From: JAVZCJ01 sp964532175
GTDB lineage: Archaea; Thermoproteota; Nitrososphaeria_A; Caldarchaeales; JAVZCJ01
DNA length: 64,000 nt
NCBI GenBank assembly: GCA_964532175.1
Contig: CAZHGP010000001.1
Coordinates: 1-64,000 of the forward strand
Reading direction: 5' to 3'
Below the pieces are notes generated by a model, which made no database searches, was not told where the DNA came from, and saw nothing but the letters and a program-made list of their open reading frames with translations. The position numbers and the translations under genes were made by a program. Of the stretch, positions 45,825 through 55,380 are shown in pieces; the first letter of the stretch is position 1; every line of letters starts with the position of its first letter.

Positions 45825-47540
45825 TTACTCTTCCTTTTTAAATTTTCTTTTTATAATTGGATAAAGATATATTAAAAATATTATGAAAAATGATATACTT
45901 ATTAAGAATATTACAAGAATTTCCATTTTTATTATTGAATTAAAAATTTTAACTATAGATTTTAAAATAATATTTTTAGTTTGCGGCTCTTTTATATAAA
46001 ATGTATCTGTATAATATTCTTCATCATTTATGAAAATACTTATTCTAACTTTTCCTGGAAAAGGAATTATAATTTTTAGAGAATTATTCATCATTCTATT
46101 AGAAAAAATATTTTCTTCATTAAAATCTATTTTTACATAGGCTTCTTCTAAATTGTTTCCAAAAAAATCTTTAATAAATATTTCAATTGGAATATTCAAA
46201 TTAACATTTTTTATGATTTTTTCCGGATTATCTATTTTTATTTTTTCTTGAAGTACTGTAATATTGTTTTTTATAACTATTATATCATATCCTCCATATA
46301 GAAGCTTTAATACGATCGAACCATCGCTACCAGTAATGCCTTCATAAATTCTATCAATATCTGCTTTATCTATCAATTTTACTTTAGCATTTTCAATAGG
46401 TTTTCCAATTCTATCTAAAAGAATAATTTTAACTTCTTTTAATGGAACAATTATTGTTTTTACTTCTTCATGTGAAGCTAATGTGAGATTAGCTTCAATT
46501 ATTTCTTCTCCCCCTCTTAAAACTTTTACAAAATATTCTCCAACATTTTTTGATAATGGTACTTCTTCTATTTTTGCTTCTCCATTATTATCTGTATTTA
46601 TTCTTTTAAAATTAGATAAATATCTATGAGAAAAAATTAATGTTACATTTTTTAATGGTTTTTGATCAGAATCTATTACTTTTGTTATTATCCTTCCTAC
46701 TTCGCATATAGCACTCAAACTAATACTTTTATCTATAAATTTTGTTTCATTATAAACAATTCCTCCATTAATTTCTATATTTATTCTATATTCTCCTACA
46801 TTTTCTATATTTGATGAAGGTATTTGTTCAAAACTTACTTTCCCATCAACGCTTAATAATGTTCTACTTATATTCTTCCCTTTATTATAAATCATTACTT
46901 TTGCTTTTTCAATTGGTCTTCCTTCTAAATTTACAACAGAAATATTTATATTTACAAGATTTGCTATAAGCTTAATAGGTCCAACTGGAATATACAATTC
47001 TCTTGAAGCTACTAAGTATCCTTCATAATGAACTTCTAAAACATATTTATCTATTTTTTCTAAAATTGAATATGGCAATTTTTCAAAAATAATTATTCCT
47101 GAACTATTTGTTTCCCCTTTTCTAGTAAAGTTTCCTAATGGGCATTTTAAAATGACTTCTTTATTTTTAAAAGGTTTTCCATCAATATCTACTATTGTAA
47201 CAGTCAAACTTCCAAATGGAATAATTAATATTACTTCGCTTTCTTCAGGAAAAGAAACTTCTGTAGTATTTAATCTTATTCCTTCATATAAAACAGATAT
47301 ATTATACTTCCCTTTTCCTATACCTTTAAATTCAGCCCATCCAGAAGAATTTGTTAAAAATCTATGTACATAAGTTTTATTTTCTAATAAAACATCCATG
47401 TTTCCTTGAGGAATTCCATTTTGATCTATAACTAGGACTTTTAAACTTAAAATATTTTCTTCAGTATGAGCAATTTGTAAATTAAATACTATCAAAAATA
47501 AAGAAAAAATTGATAATAAAATTAATGTTTTCTTCTGCAT
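45825..47540 (-). CDS. Surface protein of repeated carboxypeptidase-regulatory/CNA-B-like domains
   Basis: 571 residues: signal peptide (about 5-25), then about six beta-sandwich modules with recurring motifs 'VLVIDQNGIPQGNMDVLLEN', 'VTIVDIDGKPFKNKEVIL', 'VNLEGRPIEKAKVMI', 'VIDSDQKPLKNVTLIF' and 'LLDRIGKPIENAKVKL', and a C-terminal transmembrane helix (about 540-560) with a basic tail. It resembles the other anchored surface proteins of this window. Probably structural or adhesive. Confidence 0.78.
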   Translation of the reverse strand: MQKKTLILLSIFSLFLIVFNLQIAHTEENILSLKVLVIDQNGIPQGNMDVLLENKTYVHRFLTNSSGWAEFKGIGKGKYNISVLYEGIRLNTTEVSFPEESEVILIIPFGSLTVTIVDIDGKPFKNKEVILKCPLGNFTRKGETNSSGIIIFEKLPYSILEKIDKYVLEVHYEGYLVASRELYIPVGPIKLIANLVNINISVVNLEGRPIEKAKVMIYNKGKNISRTLLSVDGKVSFEQIPSSNIENVGEYRINIEINGGIVYNETKFIDKSISLSAICEVGRIITKVIDSDQKPLKNVTLIFSHRYLSNFKRINTDNNGEAKIEEVPLSKNVGEYFVKVLRGGEEIIEANLTLASHEEVKTIIVPLKEVKIILLDRIGKPIENAKVKLIDKADIDRIYEGITGSDGSIVLKLLYGGYDIIVIKNNITVLQEKIKIDNPEKIIKNVNLNIPIEIFIKDFFGNNLEEAYVKIDFNEENIFSNRMMNNSLKIIIPFPGKVRISIFINDEEYYTDTFYIKEPQTKNIILKSIVKIFNSIIKMEILVIFLISISFFIIFLIYLYPIIKRKFKKEE

Positions 47541-47840
47541 CTTTTCCCACTCTTTCTTAAGTTTCTTTTATCAATTAAATTCTAATATAAAAGCTTATTT
47601 GTTCTTTATATTTATTTTAATAGAAAAATCAATTTTTATCTAAAATAGCAAATGAAGATTTAAAATAATTATAGAGTTTATTCTTAGAAAATTTAAGATA
47701 TAAATTTTAAAGTTATTACATAAATTCATTACAATTTTTTATTTTTATAAATATATGAGCCTATTAGATGTAACAATAAATCTTTTTTTTTAGCAATTAT
47801 AAGAGGGTTTATTAAAGATATCAGCATAACTTAATAATAA
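47541..47840. other. Intergenic, no gene seen
   Basis: 300 bp of AT-rich sequence between two minus-strand genes. I see no ORF of note and no strong hairpin. The upstream end should contain the promoter of the surface-protein gene, but no box stands out from the background. Confidence 0.4.
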
Positions 47841-48902
47841 TTATAGAAAATTATCTTCTGTATCTTTAAATTTTTCTTTCCATTTTTTAATTGCTTGTGG
47901 GTTAAGCGTTGTTTCAGGTACTTGCCCTTTTAATGCTTTAATACAACAATTAACTTGTGCTAATGTTAATGCTCTTTCCATTTCTGGAGTTAATCCAGAT
48001 ACATGAGGAGAAAGTAATAACTTATCATAAATCTCTGGAGATAATAATGGAGAATTTATTGGAGGTTCTTTTTCAAAAACATCTAATGCAGCTCCTGCAA
48101 TCCATCCTTCTTTTAATGCTTTAGCTAAAGCTTCTTCATCGATTATTGCTCCTCTTGCAGTATTAATAATATATGCATTATGTTTCATCTTCTTTAATAC
48201 ATTTTCATTAATTATATGTTTAGTTTCAGGTGTTAAAATTGCATGAATACATAAAAAGTCAGATTCTTTAATTAGTGTATCAAAATCTACCATATTAACA
48301 TCAAGTAATAATTCTTTCTCTCTTGAAACATATGGATCGTATACAATTATCTTAACTCCCCAAGGTTTCATTAATTTTGCAACATAAGAACCAATCCTTC
48401 CAAATCCAAGTATGCCAATAGTTTTCCCTCTTATATAAACCCCTCTTAATTTATCATAATTGCTTAACCATTTATTTTCTTTAACATTTCTATCACATAT
48501 TAAAATTTTTTTAGCTATAGCTAATAATCTTGCAACAGTACCTTCTGCTACACCAATATAATCTTCTGGAACTGGTGTATTTGCTACTATTACACCATAT
48601 TTTGTAGCACTTTCAATATCAATATTATCAACACCTACTCCTGCTTTAACTACGATCTTTAACTTTGGTAAATTTGCAAATATTTTTTCAGTAAGTTTTT
48701 CTCTTGCAATTAATAATATAGCATCAAAATCTTTTCCTTTATCGATTATTTCATCTTCAGAATATGGTTTATCTGCTTCTGTTTGGAGTCTACCAATCTC
48801 AACATTAATACCTTCTTTTTCAAGAATTTCTTTTCCTTCTAAATAAACATCTGGCATTGGTTCAATCCACCAAACTCTTTTATTTTTTAAATTAAAGTTC
48901 AT
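47841..48902 (-). CDS. D-isomer-specific 2-hydroxyacid dehydrogenase (phosphoglycerate-dehydrogenase-like)
   Basis: A 353-residue NAD-dependent enzyme: GILGFGRIGSYVAK (Rossmann), 'NTARGAIIDEEALAKAL' with catalytic Arg region, 'DVFEKEPP' with Glu, and His in 'LLSPHVSG'. No ACT domain follows, so it is a short-type enzyme; 3-phosphoglycerate, glyoxylate or another 2-keto acid are possible substrates. Confidence 0.87.
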   Translation of the reverse strand: MNFNLKNKRVWWIEPMPDVYLEGKEILEKEGINVEIGRLQTEADKPYSEDEIIDKGKDFDAILLIAREKLTEKIFANLPKLKIVVKAGVGVDNIDIESATKYGVIVANTPVPEDYIGVAEGTVARLLAIAKKILICDRNVKENKWLSNYDKLRGVYIRGKTIGILGFGRIGSYVAKLMKPWGVKIIVYDPYVSREKELLLDVNMVDFDTLIKESDFLCIHAILTPETKHIINENVLKKMKHNAYIINTARGAIIDEEALAKALKEGWIAGAALDVFEKEPPINSPLLSPEIYDKLLLSPHVSGLTPEMERALTLAQVNCCIKALKGQVPETTLNPQAIKKWKEKFKDTEDNFL

Positions 48903-49250
48903 TTTTATCCCCTCTTATTTTACAATAATTTGATAATGTTTATTTAAAGATTTAAAATTTCTCCAAACTTACTTTTAGTTGATTTAGTCTTTTTTTTATT
49001 ATAATCATAAAATTTATTTCCAAATCTTAAGTATATAATAGAAGAATGATCAGAAAATAGATTTAAAATAATAGGAAAGCAATAAGGAAATAGTATAAAA
49101 AATAAAAAGAATTGATGATTAATCATAAATGTTTATTTGCTCTTTATCGTATGAGAGTTATCTATTCCGCAATAAAAATGAGGCTTGTCAAGGACTGTTG
49201 ACTTGCTAGTCAACCTAATAGAATTATATAGGCGTTTGTTACCTTAAAGA
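48903..49250. other. Divergent intergenic region with a palindrome
   Basis: 348 bp. The left part is AT-rich without a plausible gene. Base composition rises in GC from about 49140, matching the following regulator gene. A perfect 7-bp-arm palindrome sits at 49197-49214. Confidence 0.4.
49197..49214. promoter_or_regulatory. Palindrome GTTGACT-TGCT-AGTCAAC, possible operator
   Basis: Perfect 7-bp arms with a four-base spacer, 37 bp before the ArsR-type gene start. Dimeric winged-helix regulators bind such palindromes, so autoregulation is plausible. It could also form a transcript hairpin in the leader. Confidence 0.4.
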
Positions 49251-49685
49251 ATGATGAGTATGAGTTCGGATGATGTGTTTGAAGCGATTTCTCATCCATT
49301 GCGAGTTGAGATTATAAAGGTGTTGGCTAAAGGACCCAGACGTTTTGCTGATATTAAGAGGGAGCTAAGGATTGAGAGTAGCGGCCTTTTGGATTTTCAT
49401 TTAAAAAAGCTGGACAATCTAATTTCAATAAATGAGGAAAGCCTCTACGTTTTAAACGAGAGAGGTTTCACTGCACTTCAAGCTATTGAAGCCTTATCCA
49501 AATATGGCTGGCAGAAAAGAGCATTTTACATAAATCTCTTGTTTTCCATCTTGATGAACATTTACATCATGCTAACAATGGTGGAATGGTTTCCATTCGT
49601 GCTGGCCATATCTGCAGCGTGGATGGTTTTTTATAGTTACTGGACATTTATTAGAAGGCATGTATCTCTTAAGCTTAGATCTTGA
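49251..49685 (+). CDS. ArsR-type winged-helix regulator with membrane segments
   Basis: 144 residues: winged helix 'ISHPLRVEIIKVLAKGPRRF' with recognition helix 'SSGLLDFHLKKLDNLI', then two hydrophobic helices (about 90-108 and 113-130) ending in basic residues. The membrane anchoring suggests a regulator that senses the membrane or is held there. Codon use is GC-richer than its neighbours (AGG, GGC, CTT), hinting at recent acquisition. ATG at 49251, or at 49254 or 49260, could start it. Confidence 0.72.
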   Translation: MMSMSSDDVFEAISHPLRVEIIKVLAKGPRRFADIKRELRIESSGLLDFHLKKLDNLISINEESLYVLNERGFTALQAIEALSKYGWQKRAFYINLLFSILMNIYIMLTMVEWFPFVLAISAAWMVFYSYWTFIRRHVSLKLRS

Positions 49686-50133
49686 GAGGAAGATTTTAAA
49701 AATAGTAAAGGAAATGAGAAAAATTAAAGAATATAAAAAGAGAAGTAAAAGCTTTTAGATACTTTAGTGAAGATAGAAAAAACCCATCAAAAATTAAAAG
49801 GGGATTTTCAGGTATAAGCTTACTAATATAGAGAAGGATGGTGCGGTGGATCAAATTTTAAAAGATTTTAATAGAGATGCTTATAGCAAAGTCCATTTGG
49901 AATTGCGGTAATAATTGGAGTGGTTAAAGATTATAATATAAATGATGTAACTATAGAAGTTGATGTGTTAATTATGTGAGTTCCTAAGAAAGGAGAACTC
50001 GAAATAATTTGTAAGCCTACTTGGTAGATTAAAAAATAAAACATTTATTTTATTGGACCATACTTCATTACTTCTGGTTTGATTCCATATAAATGAATTT
50101 CCTTTTTTAATGGAAAGGCTTTTAATATTTTTT
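49686..50133. other. Intergenic region with possible gene remnant
   Basis: 448 bp without an intact gene. Around 49908-50025 one plus frame reads VIIGVVKDYNINDVTIEVDV-LIM-stop-VPKKGELEIICKPTW-stop, which looks like the end of a nuclease-like (E-V-D-V ... E-I-I-x-K) domain similar to the DUF3782-type proteins. Evidence is thin; the remainder shows nothing identifiable. Confidence 0.3.
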
Positions 50134-50622
50134 CTAGTTTTTTCTTATATATTCTAAATCTTCATTTTTTGTAAGTACTCTTATTTCTCCATTAAAATAT
50201 AGAACTCTTAAAATTTTGTCTTTTTTATAATATTCAATGATAGCATCTGATTTTGATATGGTTTTTGTTACTTTTGGTTCGATTAATTCTTTTGCAATTT
50301 CAGCTTCATTTTCTTCATGCTCAAAGATTTTAAAATCGCATCCATAATCTCTTATTAGCCATTTCCCTTTTGATAATTCAGAATACTCAGTATCTATGCT
50401 TATATTTCTTATTGATGGATCTGATGGATTTATTGTTGGCGATATAGGATATCCAAAACCTTTTCTTTCTTCAAAACCTACCGACCATGAGCCATTCTTT
50501 AGTATCATATTTAAGCCTCCTATTTCAGCTTTCCAATCTCTTTCATAAATTACTTCTACTCTACGAGTTCCCAGTCTTATAGGTTTCTCTATCGTATCTC
50601 CATTTCCTATTCTTCTTCTCAT
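50134..50622 (-). CDS. Unknown protein
   Basis: 162 residues, mixed charged and beta-rich, no signal peptide or transmembrane helix. No motif or family is recognised. The segment 'GSWSVGFEERKGFGYPISPT' and 'GKWLIRDYGCDFKIFEHEEN' look like a compact globular domain. It is divergent from cysS with a 91-bp gap and adjoins a decayed region, so it may belong to an acquired island. Confidence 0.5.
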   Translation of the reverse strand: MRRRIGNGDTIEKPIRLGTRRVEVIYERDWKAEIGGLNMILKNGSWSVGFEERKGFGYPISPTINPSDPSIRNISIDTEYSELSKGKWLIRDYGCDFKIFEHEENEAEIAKELIEPKVTKTISKSDAIIEYYKKDKILRVLYFNGEIRVLTKNEDLEYIRKN

Positions 50623-50713
50623 TATTTCTTCTTAAATAAAAAAGAATTGTTTAAGATATAACTTTTTTATTTATTTAATTAAAAAATATTTATTTAACAC
50701 CTATGCAAAAGAA

Positions 50714-52132
50714 ATGTTTAGGAAAATGGTACTATATCTATATAATACTTTATCAAGAAAAATTGAAGAATTTAAGCCACTTAAAGATAATATAATTACT
50801 ATTTATTCTTGTGGTCCAACAGTTTATGATTCGCCACATATTGGACATGGAAGACATGAAATAATTATGGATTCTTTTACAAGATTTTTAGAATATATTG
50901 GTTATGAAGTTAGATATGTTGAAAATATTACAGATGTGGATGATAAAATTATTGCAAAAGCAGAGAAAATGGGCTTAACTCCAGGAGAAGTAGCTTTAAT
51001 TTTCACATTGGATTATTTTGAGCAAATGGAAAAATTAGGTATTAGAAGAGCTTGGAGACATCCTCAAGCAACAAATCACATTCAAGAAATGATTGAAGTA
51101 ATAAAAAGTTTGATTGAAAAAGGGTATGCATATGAAGTTGATGGAGATGTGTATTTCTCAGTTAATAAATTTAAAGAATATGGAAAATTATCTAAGCAAG
51201 ATATAAATGCTTTAAGAAAAGGTGCTAGAGTAGAAATTGATGAAAGGAAAAAAGATCCAATAGATTTTGCTTTATGGAAGAAATCTAAACCTAATGAGCC
51301 TGCATGGACAAGTCCATGGGGAATGGGTAGACCCGGCTGGCATATAGAATGCACAGTGATGTCTATTAAATATTTGGGAGAGACTATTGATATTCATGCA
51401 GGTGGTGAGGAACTCATTTTTCCACATCATGAGAATGAAATTGCACAAAGTGAAGCATTCACTGGAAAACCTTTTGTAAGATATTGGATGCATCATGGAT
51501 TAATAACAATAAAAGCAGAAAAAATGGCTAAATCTATTGGAAATGTTATCCTTATAAGCGATTTATTAGAACGTTATGATGCAGATGCTTTTAGATATTT
51601 TGTGCTATCTGCTCATTATAGAAATCCATTAGAATATTCGGAAGAATCAATGATAGCAGCTCAAAATACAATAAATAATGTAAGAAGAGCAATAAAAAAA
51701 ATTGAATATGCTTTATCTTATCCTTCTAAGGAAATAAAAGAGAAAATCAATATAGAAATTGAAAAATTTAAAGAAGAAATTATTAAAGAACTTTCTTATG
51801 ATTTTAATACTCCAAAAGCTTTAGCTTTACTTATAGAATTAACTTATAAAATAGCAGATAATGCTAATAAAATAGATTCTGAAAATTTAAAAGAATATTT
51901 AAAAATTATTAAAGAATTATGGAATGCACTTGGTTTCTTTCAAGAGAAAAAATCGGATAAAAAAGAAATTCTTATAGAAGATTTATTAAAAATTATATTA
52001 GAAATTAGAGAAATTGAAAGAGAAAAGAAAAATTATGAATTATCAGATTCTATAAGAGAAAAATTAAGGAAATTGGGTATTGAAATAGAAGATACTCCAT
52101 ATGGTACTTTCTGGTTTTTAAGTAGGAGCTAA
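50714..52132 (+). CDS. cysS: Cysteinyl-tRNA synthetase
   Basis: A 472-residue class I synthetase. HIGH motif at residues 42-45 (PHIGHGRHE), KMSKS-type KMAKS at 270-274, zinc ligands Cys33 ('SCGPT'), the Cys of 'WHIECTVMS' and His/Glu of 'HHENEIAQSE'. Length is normal. The start may be the internal Met at the fifth codon (MVLYLYN). The next gene begins 2 bp downstream. Confidence 0.96.
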   Translation: MFRKMVLYLYNTLSRKIEEFKPLKDNIITIYSCGPTVYDSPHIGHGRHEIIMDSFTRFLEYIGYEVRYVENITDVDDKIIAKAEKMGLTPGEVALIFTLDYFEQMEKLGIRRAWRHPQATNHIQEMIEVIKSLIEKGYAYEVDGDVYFSVNKFKEYGKLSKQDINALRKGARVEIDERKKDPIDFALWKKSKPNEPAWTSPWGMGRPGWHIECTVMSIKYLGETIDIHAGGEELIFPHHENEIAQSEAFTGKPFVRYWMHHGLITIKAEKMAKSIGNVILISDLLERYDADAFRYFVLSAHYRNPLEYSEESMIAAQNTINNVRRAIKKIEYALSYPSKEIKEKINIEIEKFKEEIIKELSYDFNTPKALALLIELTYKIADNANKIDSENLKEYLKIIKELWNALGFFQEKKSDKKEILIEDLLKIILEIREIEREKKNYELSDSIREKLRKLGIEIEDTPYGTFWFLSRS

Positions 52133-52134
52133 AA

Positions 52135-53778
52135 ATGTTCAATGATAAATTTAAAGATTTAATCGATATAGCTCTTAAAGCATCTGAAAAAATTATTGAT
52201 AAAAATCTTATAGTAGCATTATGTCTTTATGGCTCACATGTAAGTGGATATGCTTCTCCTGAAAGTGATTTGGATGTTATTTTAATTGCTAAAAATTTTA
52301 ATCAAAAAATAAAGTATTTTTACATAAGAGATTTTACTCCAATTGTTTCAATTTTAGTTATTGATGAAAAATTATTTGAACAAGATGTTGAACAAGCATA
52401 TCTTGGAGAATTTGTTGCTGGCAGATTATTCACTCCATATTATATTATTTATGGAAAAGAATATATAAATGAAATGGATTTAAGATTAAAAAGAAGAACA
52501 ATCCTTGAACTTACAGAAAACTTAATTTTAGAAAGAAAGCTTTTATCAACAGAATTATTAATAAAACCAGAATATTTCCTTTTTGAAAAACTTAGACGTA
52601 GAGCAGCTGCATACCCTCCAGCAAAATATAGTTATTTAAAAATTCTTTATGGAATAAATGGTGAAAAAAATTTAGAATTTATGTTAAATGGATTTAGAAT
52701 AGCTTTAGATAAATTAGTTTCAGAAAAATTATTTGAAAAAATAAATAATTTTTATTCTCCTAAAAAAGAATTAGTTTTAAAAATGCTAAAAGATTTAAAA
52801 ACTCCAGTAAAAGTTATGGAAGAAGGTGAAAGAATAATTAAAATGTATTTAACACATGGTTTTGCAGGTAGATTAAATCCAAAGCTTATAATTGAAGAAG
52901 CATATTCTAAAATTAAAAGAAGTATTAAAATTGGATTTGAGAAAGACTTGCCTGATCCAGAAAATTATTTATTCATTAATACTAGTTTAGGCTTTCAACC
53001 AGCTGGAATAGAATGGTCTATAACAGAATTTGTTAATAAATTTTATGGAATAAGTAAAAAAGATTTTAAAATAGAAAAAATTGGTTCTTTATTCAATTCA
53101 ACTTATTTATTGAATATTCCAATTAAGAATAAAAAAATATTTATTAAAAAATATTTGAATTGGACAGATTTTAAATGGATTGTAGCATGGATGTGGACAA
53201 TAGGTGTTAGAAATTTTGATATTCTTGCTAGTGATAGAATGTCTAATGAGATTCATTTTATTAATACTCTTAAAAAAGAAAGGTTTAATGTTCCAAATAT
53301 ACTTCATATTAATTGGAAAAGAAAGCTTTTATTTGAAGAATATATTCCAGGTATAGATTTATTATCTTTATGGAAAAATTATGAAAAAAATTCAAAAGAA
53401 TGTGAAGAAGCAGCATTTAAAACTGGTATAAATATTGCTAAAGTACACAAATTAAATATTGCTATTGGAGATTGTAAAGCTGAAAATTTCTTATTAAGTA
53501 ATAATGAAATATATTTAACAGATTTAGAACAAGCAAAATTTAATGGTGATAAAGCATGGGATTTAGCTGAAATGCTTTTTTATCCAGGGCATTATTTAGG
53601 AATTAAAAAAAGCATAATTTTTGCTTCAAGCTTAATAGATGGATATTTAAAAGAAGGGGATAAAGAAATATTAGCTTCATCAATGAAATTAAGTTATAGT
53701 AGATTATTAGTTCCTTGGACTCCTCCTTGGATTATAAAAGAAGTACAAAAAATTGTTTATGAAAAAATTAAAAAATAG
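52135..53778 (+). CDS. Nucleotidyltransferase-kinase fusion protein
   Basis: 547 residues in two domains. The N-terminus is a minimal nucleotidyltransferase (about 20-110): Gly33-Ser34 and Asp45-x-Asp47 in 'LYGSHVSGYASPESDLDVIL'. A helical middle part (about 110-310) follows. The C-terminus is a small kinase-like domain (about 315-540) with a candidate ATP lysine in 'FIKKYL', a catalytic loop GDCKAEN (Asp446, Asn451) and a metal-binding Asp463 in TDLEQA, where kinases have DFG. This resembles Bud32/RIO-type archaeal kinases. It may couple nucleotidyl transfer with phosphorylation of the same substrate. Probably co-transcribed with cysS. Confidence 0.75.
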   Translation: MFNDKFKDLIDIALKASEKIIDKNLIVALCLYGSHVSGYASPESDLDVILIAKNFNQKIKYFYIRDFTPIVSILVIDEKLFEQDVEQAYLGEFVAGRLFTPYYIIYGKEYINEMDLRLKRRTILELTENLILERKLLSTELLIKPEYFLFEKLRRRAAAYPPAKYSYLKILYGINGEKNLEFMLNGFRIALDKLVSEKLFEKINNFYSPKKELVLKMLKDLKTPVKVMEEGERIIKMYLTHGFAGRLNPKLIIEEAYSKIKRSIKIGFEKDLPDPENYLFINTSLGFQPAGIEWSITEFVNKFYGISKKDFKIEKIGSLFNSTYLLNIPIKNKKIFIKKYLNWTDFKWIVAWMWTIGVRNFDILASDRMSNEIHFINTLKKERFNVPNILHINWKRKLLFEEYIPGIDLLSLWKNYEKNSKECEEAAFKTGINIAKVHKLNIAIGDCKAENFLLSNNEIYLTDLEQAKFNGDKAWDLAEMLFYPGHYLGIKKSIIFASSLIDGYLKEGDKEILASSMKLSYSRLLVPWTPPWIIKEVQKIVYEKIKK

Positions 53779-53830
53779 ATTTTTATAAAAAAAGAAAAAC
53801 TTAATTATAGCTTTTTTATAAAAATTTTTT

Positions 53831-54145
53831 ATGAATGGATTAATTGAAGCATTAGCAGAAATTCTTTCTATTCCACAAACAACAATTTTATTAATAATTT
53901 TCTTCTTTGTAGGATTATTAATAGGATATGCTTTAGCAAAATTATTAAAAGTTTTATTAATACTTTTTATAGCATTTTTCATTGCTTCTTATTTTGGAAT
54001 AATAAGATTGAATATAATAGATTTTAAAACAATAATTGAAAAATATGGTATGGAAATTGCTTCTATTGCAGCAGCTCTTTTATCATCAACAGTTTTTGTA
54101 ATTGGTGCAATCATAGGTTTTTTAATAGGAATATTTAAATCTTAA
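53831..54145 (+). CDS. Small integral membrane protein
   Basis: 104 residues with three hydrophobic helices (about 17-35, 38-55 and 78-100) and few charged residues. Gly-rich helices ('FFVGLLIGYALAKLL', 'VIGAIIGFLIGIF') suggest close packing. Function unknown. It precedes the metzincin gene by 11 bp in an apparent operon. Confidence 0.6.
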   Translation: MNGLIEALAEILSIPQTTILLIIFFFVGLLIGYALAKLLKVLLILFIAFFIASYFGIIRLNIIDFKTIIEKYGMEIASIAAALLSSTVFVIGAIIGFLIGIFKS

Positions 54146-54156
54146 AATGATAAAAA

Positions 54157-54684
54157 ATGAAAAAATTTTTAAAAATTGTTCCATTAGAAAATGAATTAAA
54201 AAATTTATGTAATATTATTTCTGAAAAAATTAAAGAAATATATTTAATGGAAAATAAAATAGAATATGTTGATATAGCTATTCCAGATTTTTCTTATAAT
54301 AAAAATAGAAAACAATACAATGCTTTTTTAATACTATCTTCTTTTTCAAATATTTTTTCTGAATATACTCTTTTTATTACAAATAAAGATATTTATGTTC
54401 CTGGAATGAATTTCATTTTCGGGCTTGCATGGAAAAAATTAGCAATAATTTCTATTGCACGACTTTTACCTACTTTTTATGAAGAAAAAATGGATTATAA
54501 TATTTTTGTTTCTAGAGTTATTAAAGAAGCAATTCATGAAATAGGACATTTATTAGGATTATCTCATTGCTCAAATTCTAAATGTGTTATGCATTTTAGT
54601 AATTCAATATATGATACTGATTATAAAAATGAAAAACCATGTGAAAAATGTTTTTCTATTTTAAAAAATAAAGGAATTATTTAA
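54157..54684 (+). CDS. amzA: Archaemetzincin
   Basis: A 175-residue zinc protease. HEIGHLLGLSH begins at His127 and is followed by C-x4-CVM, then PCEKC: the archaemetzincin pattern with a structural CxxC zinc site. The catalytic Glu128 is present. It is predicted to be an intracellular aminopeptidase or protease. It sits between the membrane protein and the methyltransferase genes, 3 bp before the latter. Confidence 0.92.
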   Translation: MKKFLKIVPLENELKNLCNIISEKIKEIYLMENKIEYVDIAIPDFSYNKNRKQYNAFLILSSFSNIFSEYTLFITNKDIYVPGMNFIFGLAWKKLAIISIARLLPTFYEEKMDYNIFVSRVIKEAIHEIGHLLGLSHCSNSKCVMHFSNSIYDTDYKNEKPCEKCFSILKNKGII

Positions 54685-54687
54685 AAA

Positions 54688-55380
54688 ATGTTTTCTAAAG
54701 AAAAATTAATTAAATTAAATTTATCTGGAATAGAAATTTCATTAAAAATAAATAAGCATGTATATTTCCCATCAAAAGTATCTTATTTAATAGCAAAAAA
54801 TCTTATAATAAATAAGAATGATATAGTTTTAGATATTGGAACTGGAATAGGTATTCTTGCAATAATTGCTTCTAAATTAGGTGCTAAGAAAGTTTTTGCT
54901 ATAGAAATTTCTTTTAAAGCTTTAAAAAATGCTAAAGAAAATATTATTCTTAATAATATATCCAATATAGAATTAATAAATGGCTCATTATATAATCCAT
55001 TAAAGAAAAAAGAATTTTTTGATTTAATCATGTGCAATCCACCTATGACTCCTTCTCCTAAACCTGTTTCAATATATACTTGGGGTGGGTATGATGGTAG
55101 GAAAATTCTTGATGAAGTTATAAAAAATGCAAGTTATTATTTAAAAAAGAATGGTAGATTAATTATTCCAACAATATCTGTTTGTAATATTGAAAAAACA
55201 AAGATTATGATTGAAAAATTAAATTTTTCTTATAGAATAATTGCAGAAGATACATTCCCATTTAGTAAACTTATGATAAAATTAATTGATCATATAAAAT
55301 CTCTTCCTGGAAGTGAAATAGTATATAAAAATAATATTCCATATTTTAAAGCAATTGTTTTTGAAGCAATTAAAAATTGA
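54688..55380 (+). CDS. HemK/PrmC-like methyltransferase
   Basis: A 230-residue class I methyltransferase: motif I 'VLDIGTGIGILAII', acidic 'FAIEIS', and the catalytic NPPM (residues 117-120), typical of N-methylation of Gln or of an exocyclic base amine. Could be the release-factor methyltransferase or an RNA methyltransferase; the second part has no diagnostic domain. Convergent with the aminotransferase gene, with no gap. Confidence 0.82.
   Translation: MFSKEKLIKLNLSGIEISLKINKHVYFPSKVSYLIAKNLIINKNDIVLDIGTGIGILAIIASKLGAKKVFAIEISFKALKNAKENIILNNISNIELINGSLYNPLKKKEFFDLIMCNPPMTPSPKPVSIYTWGGYDGRKILDEVIKNASYYLKKNGRLIIPTISVCNIEKTKIMIEKLNFSYRIIAEDTFPFSKLMIKLIDHIKSLPGSEIVYKNNIPYFKAIVFEAIKN

Noticed and set aside
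49090..49110. Second C/D-box sRNA (TGATGAT near 49096)
   Set aside because: No CTGA box D at proper spacing.
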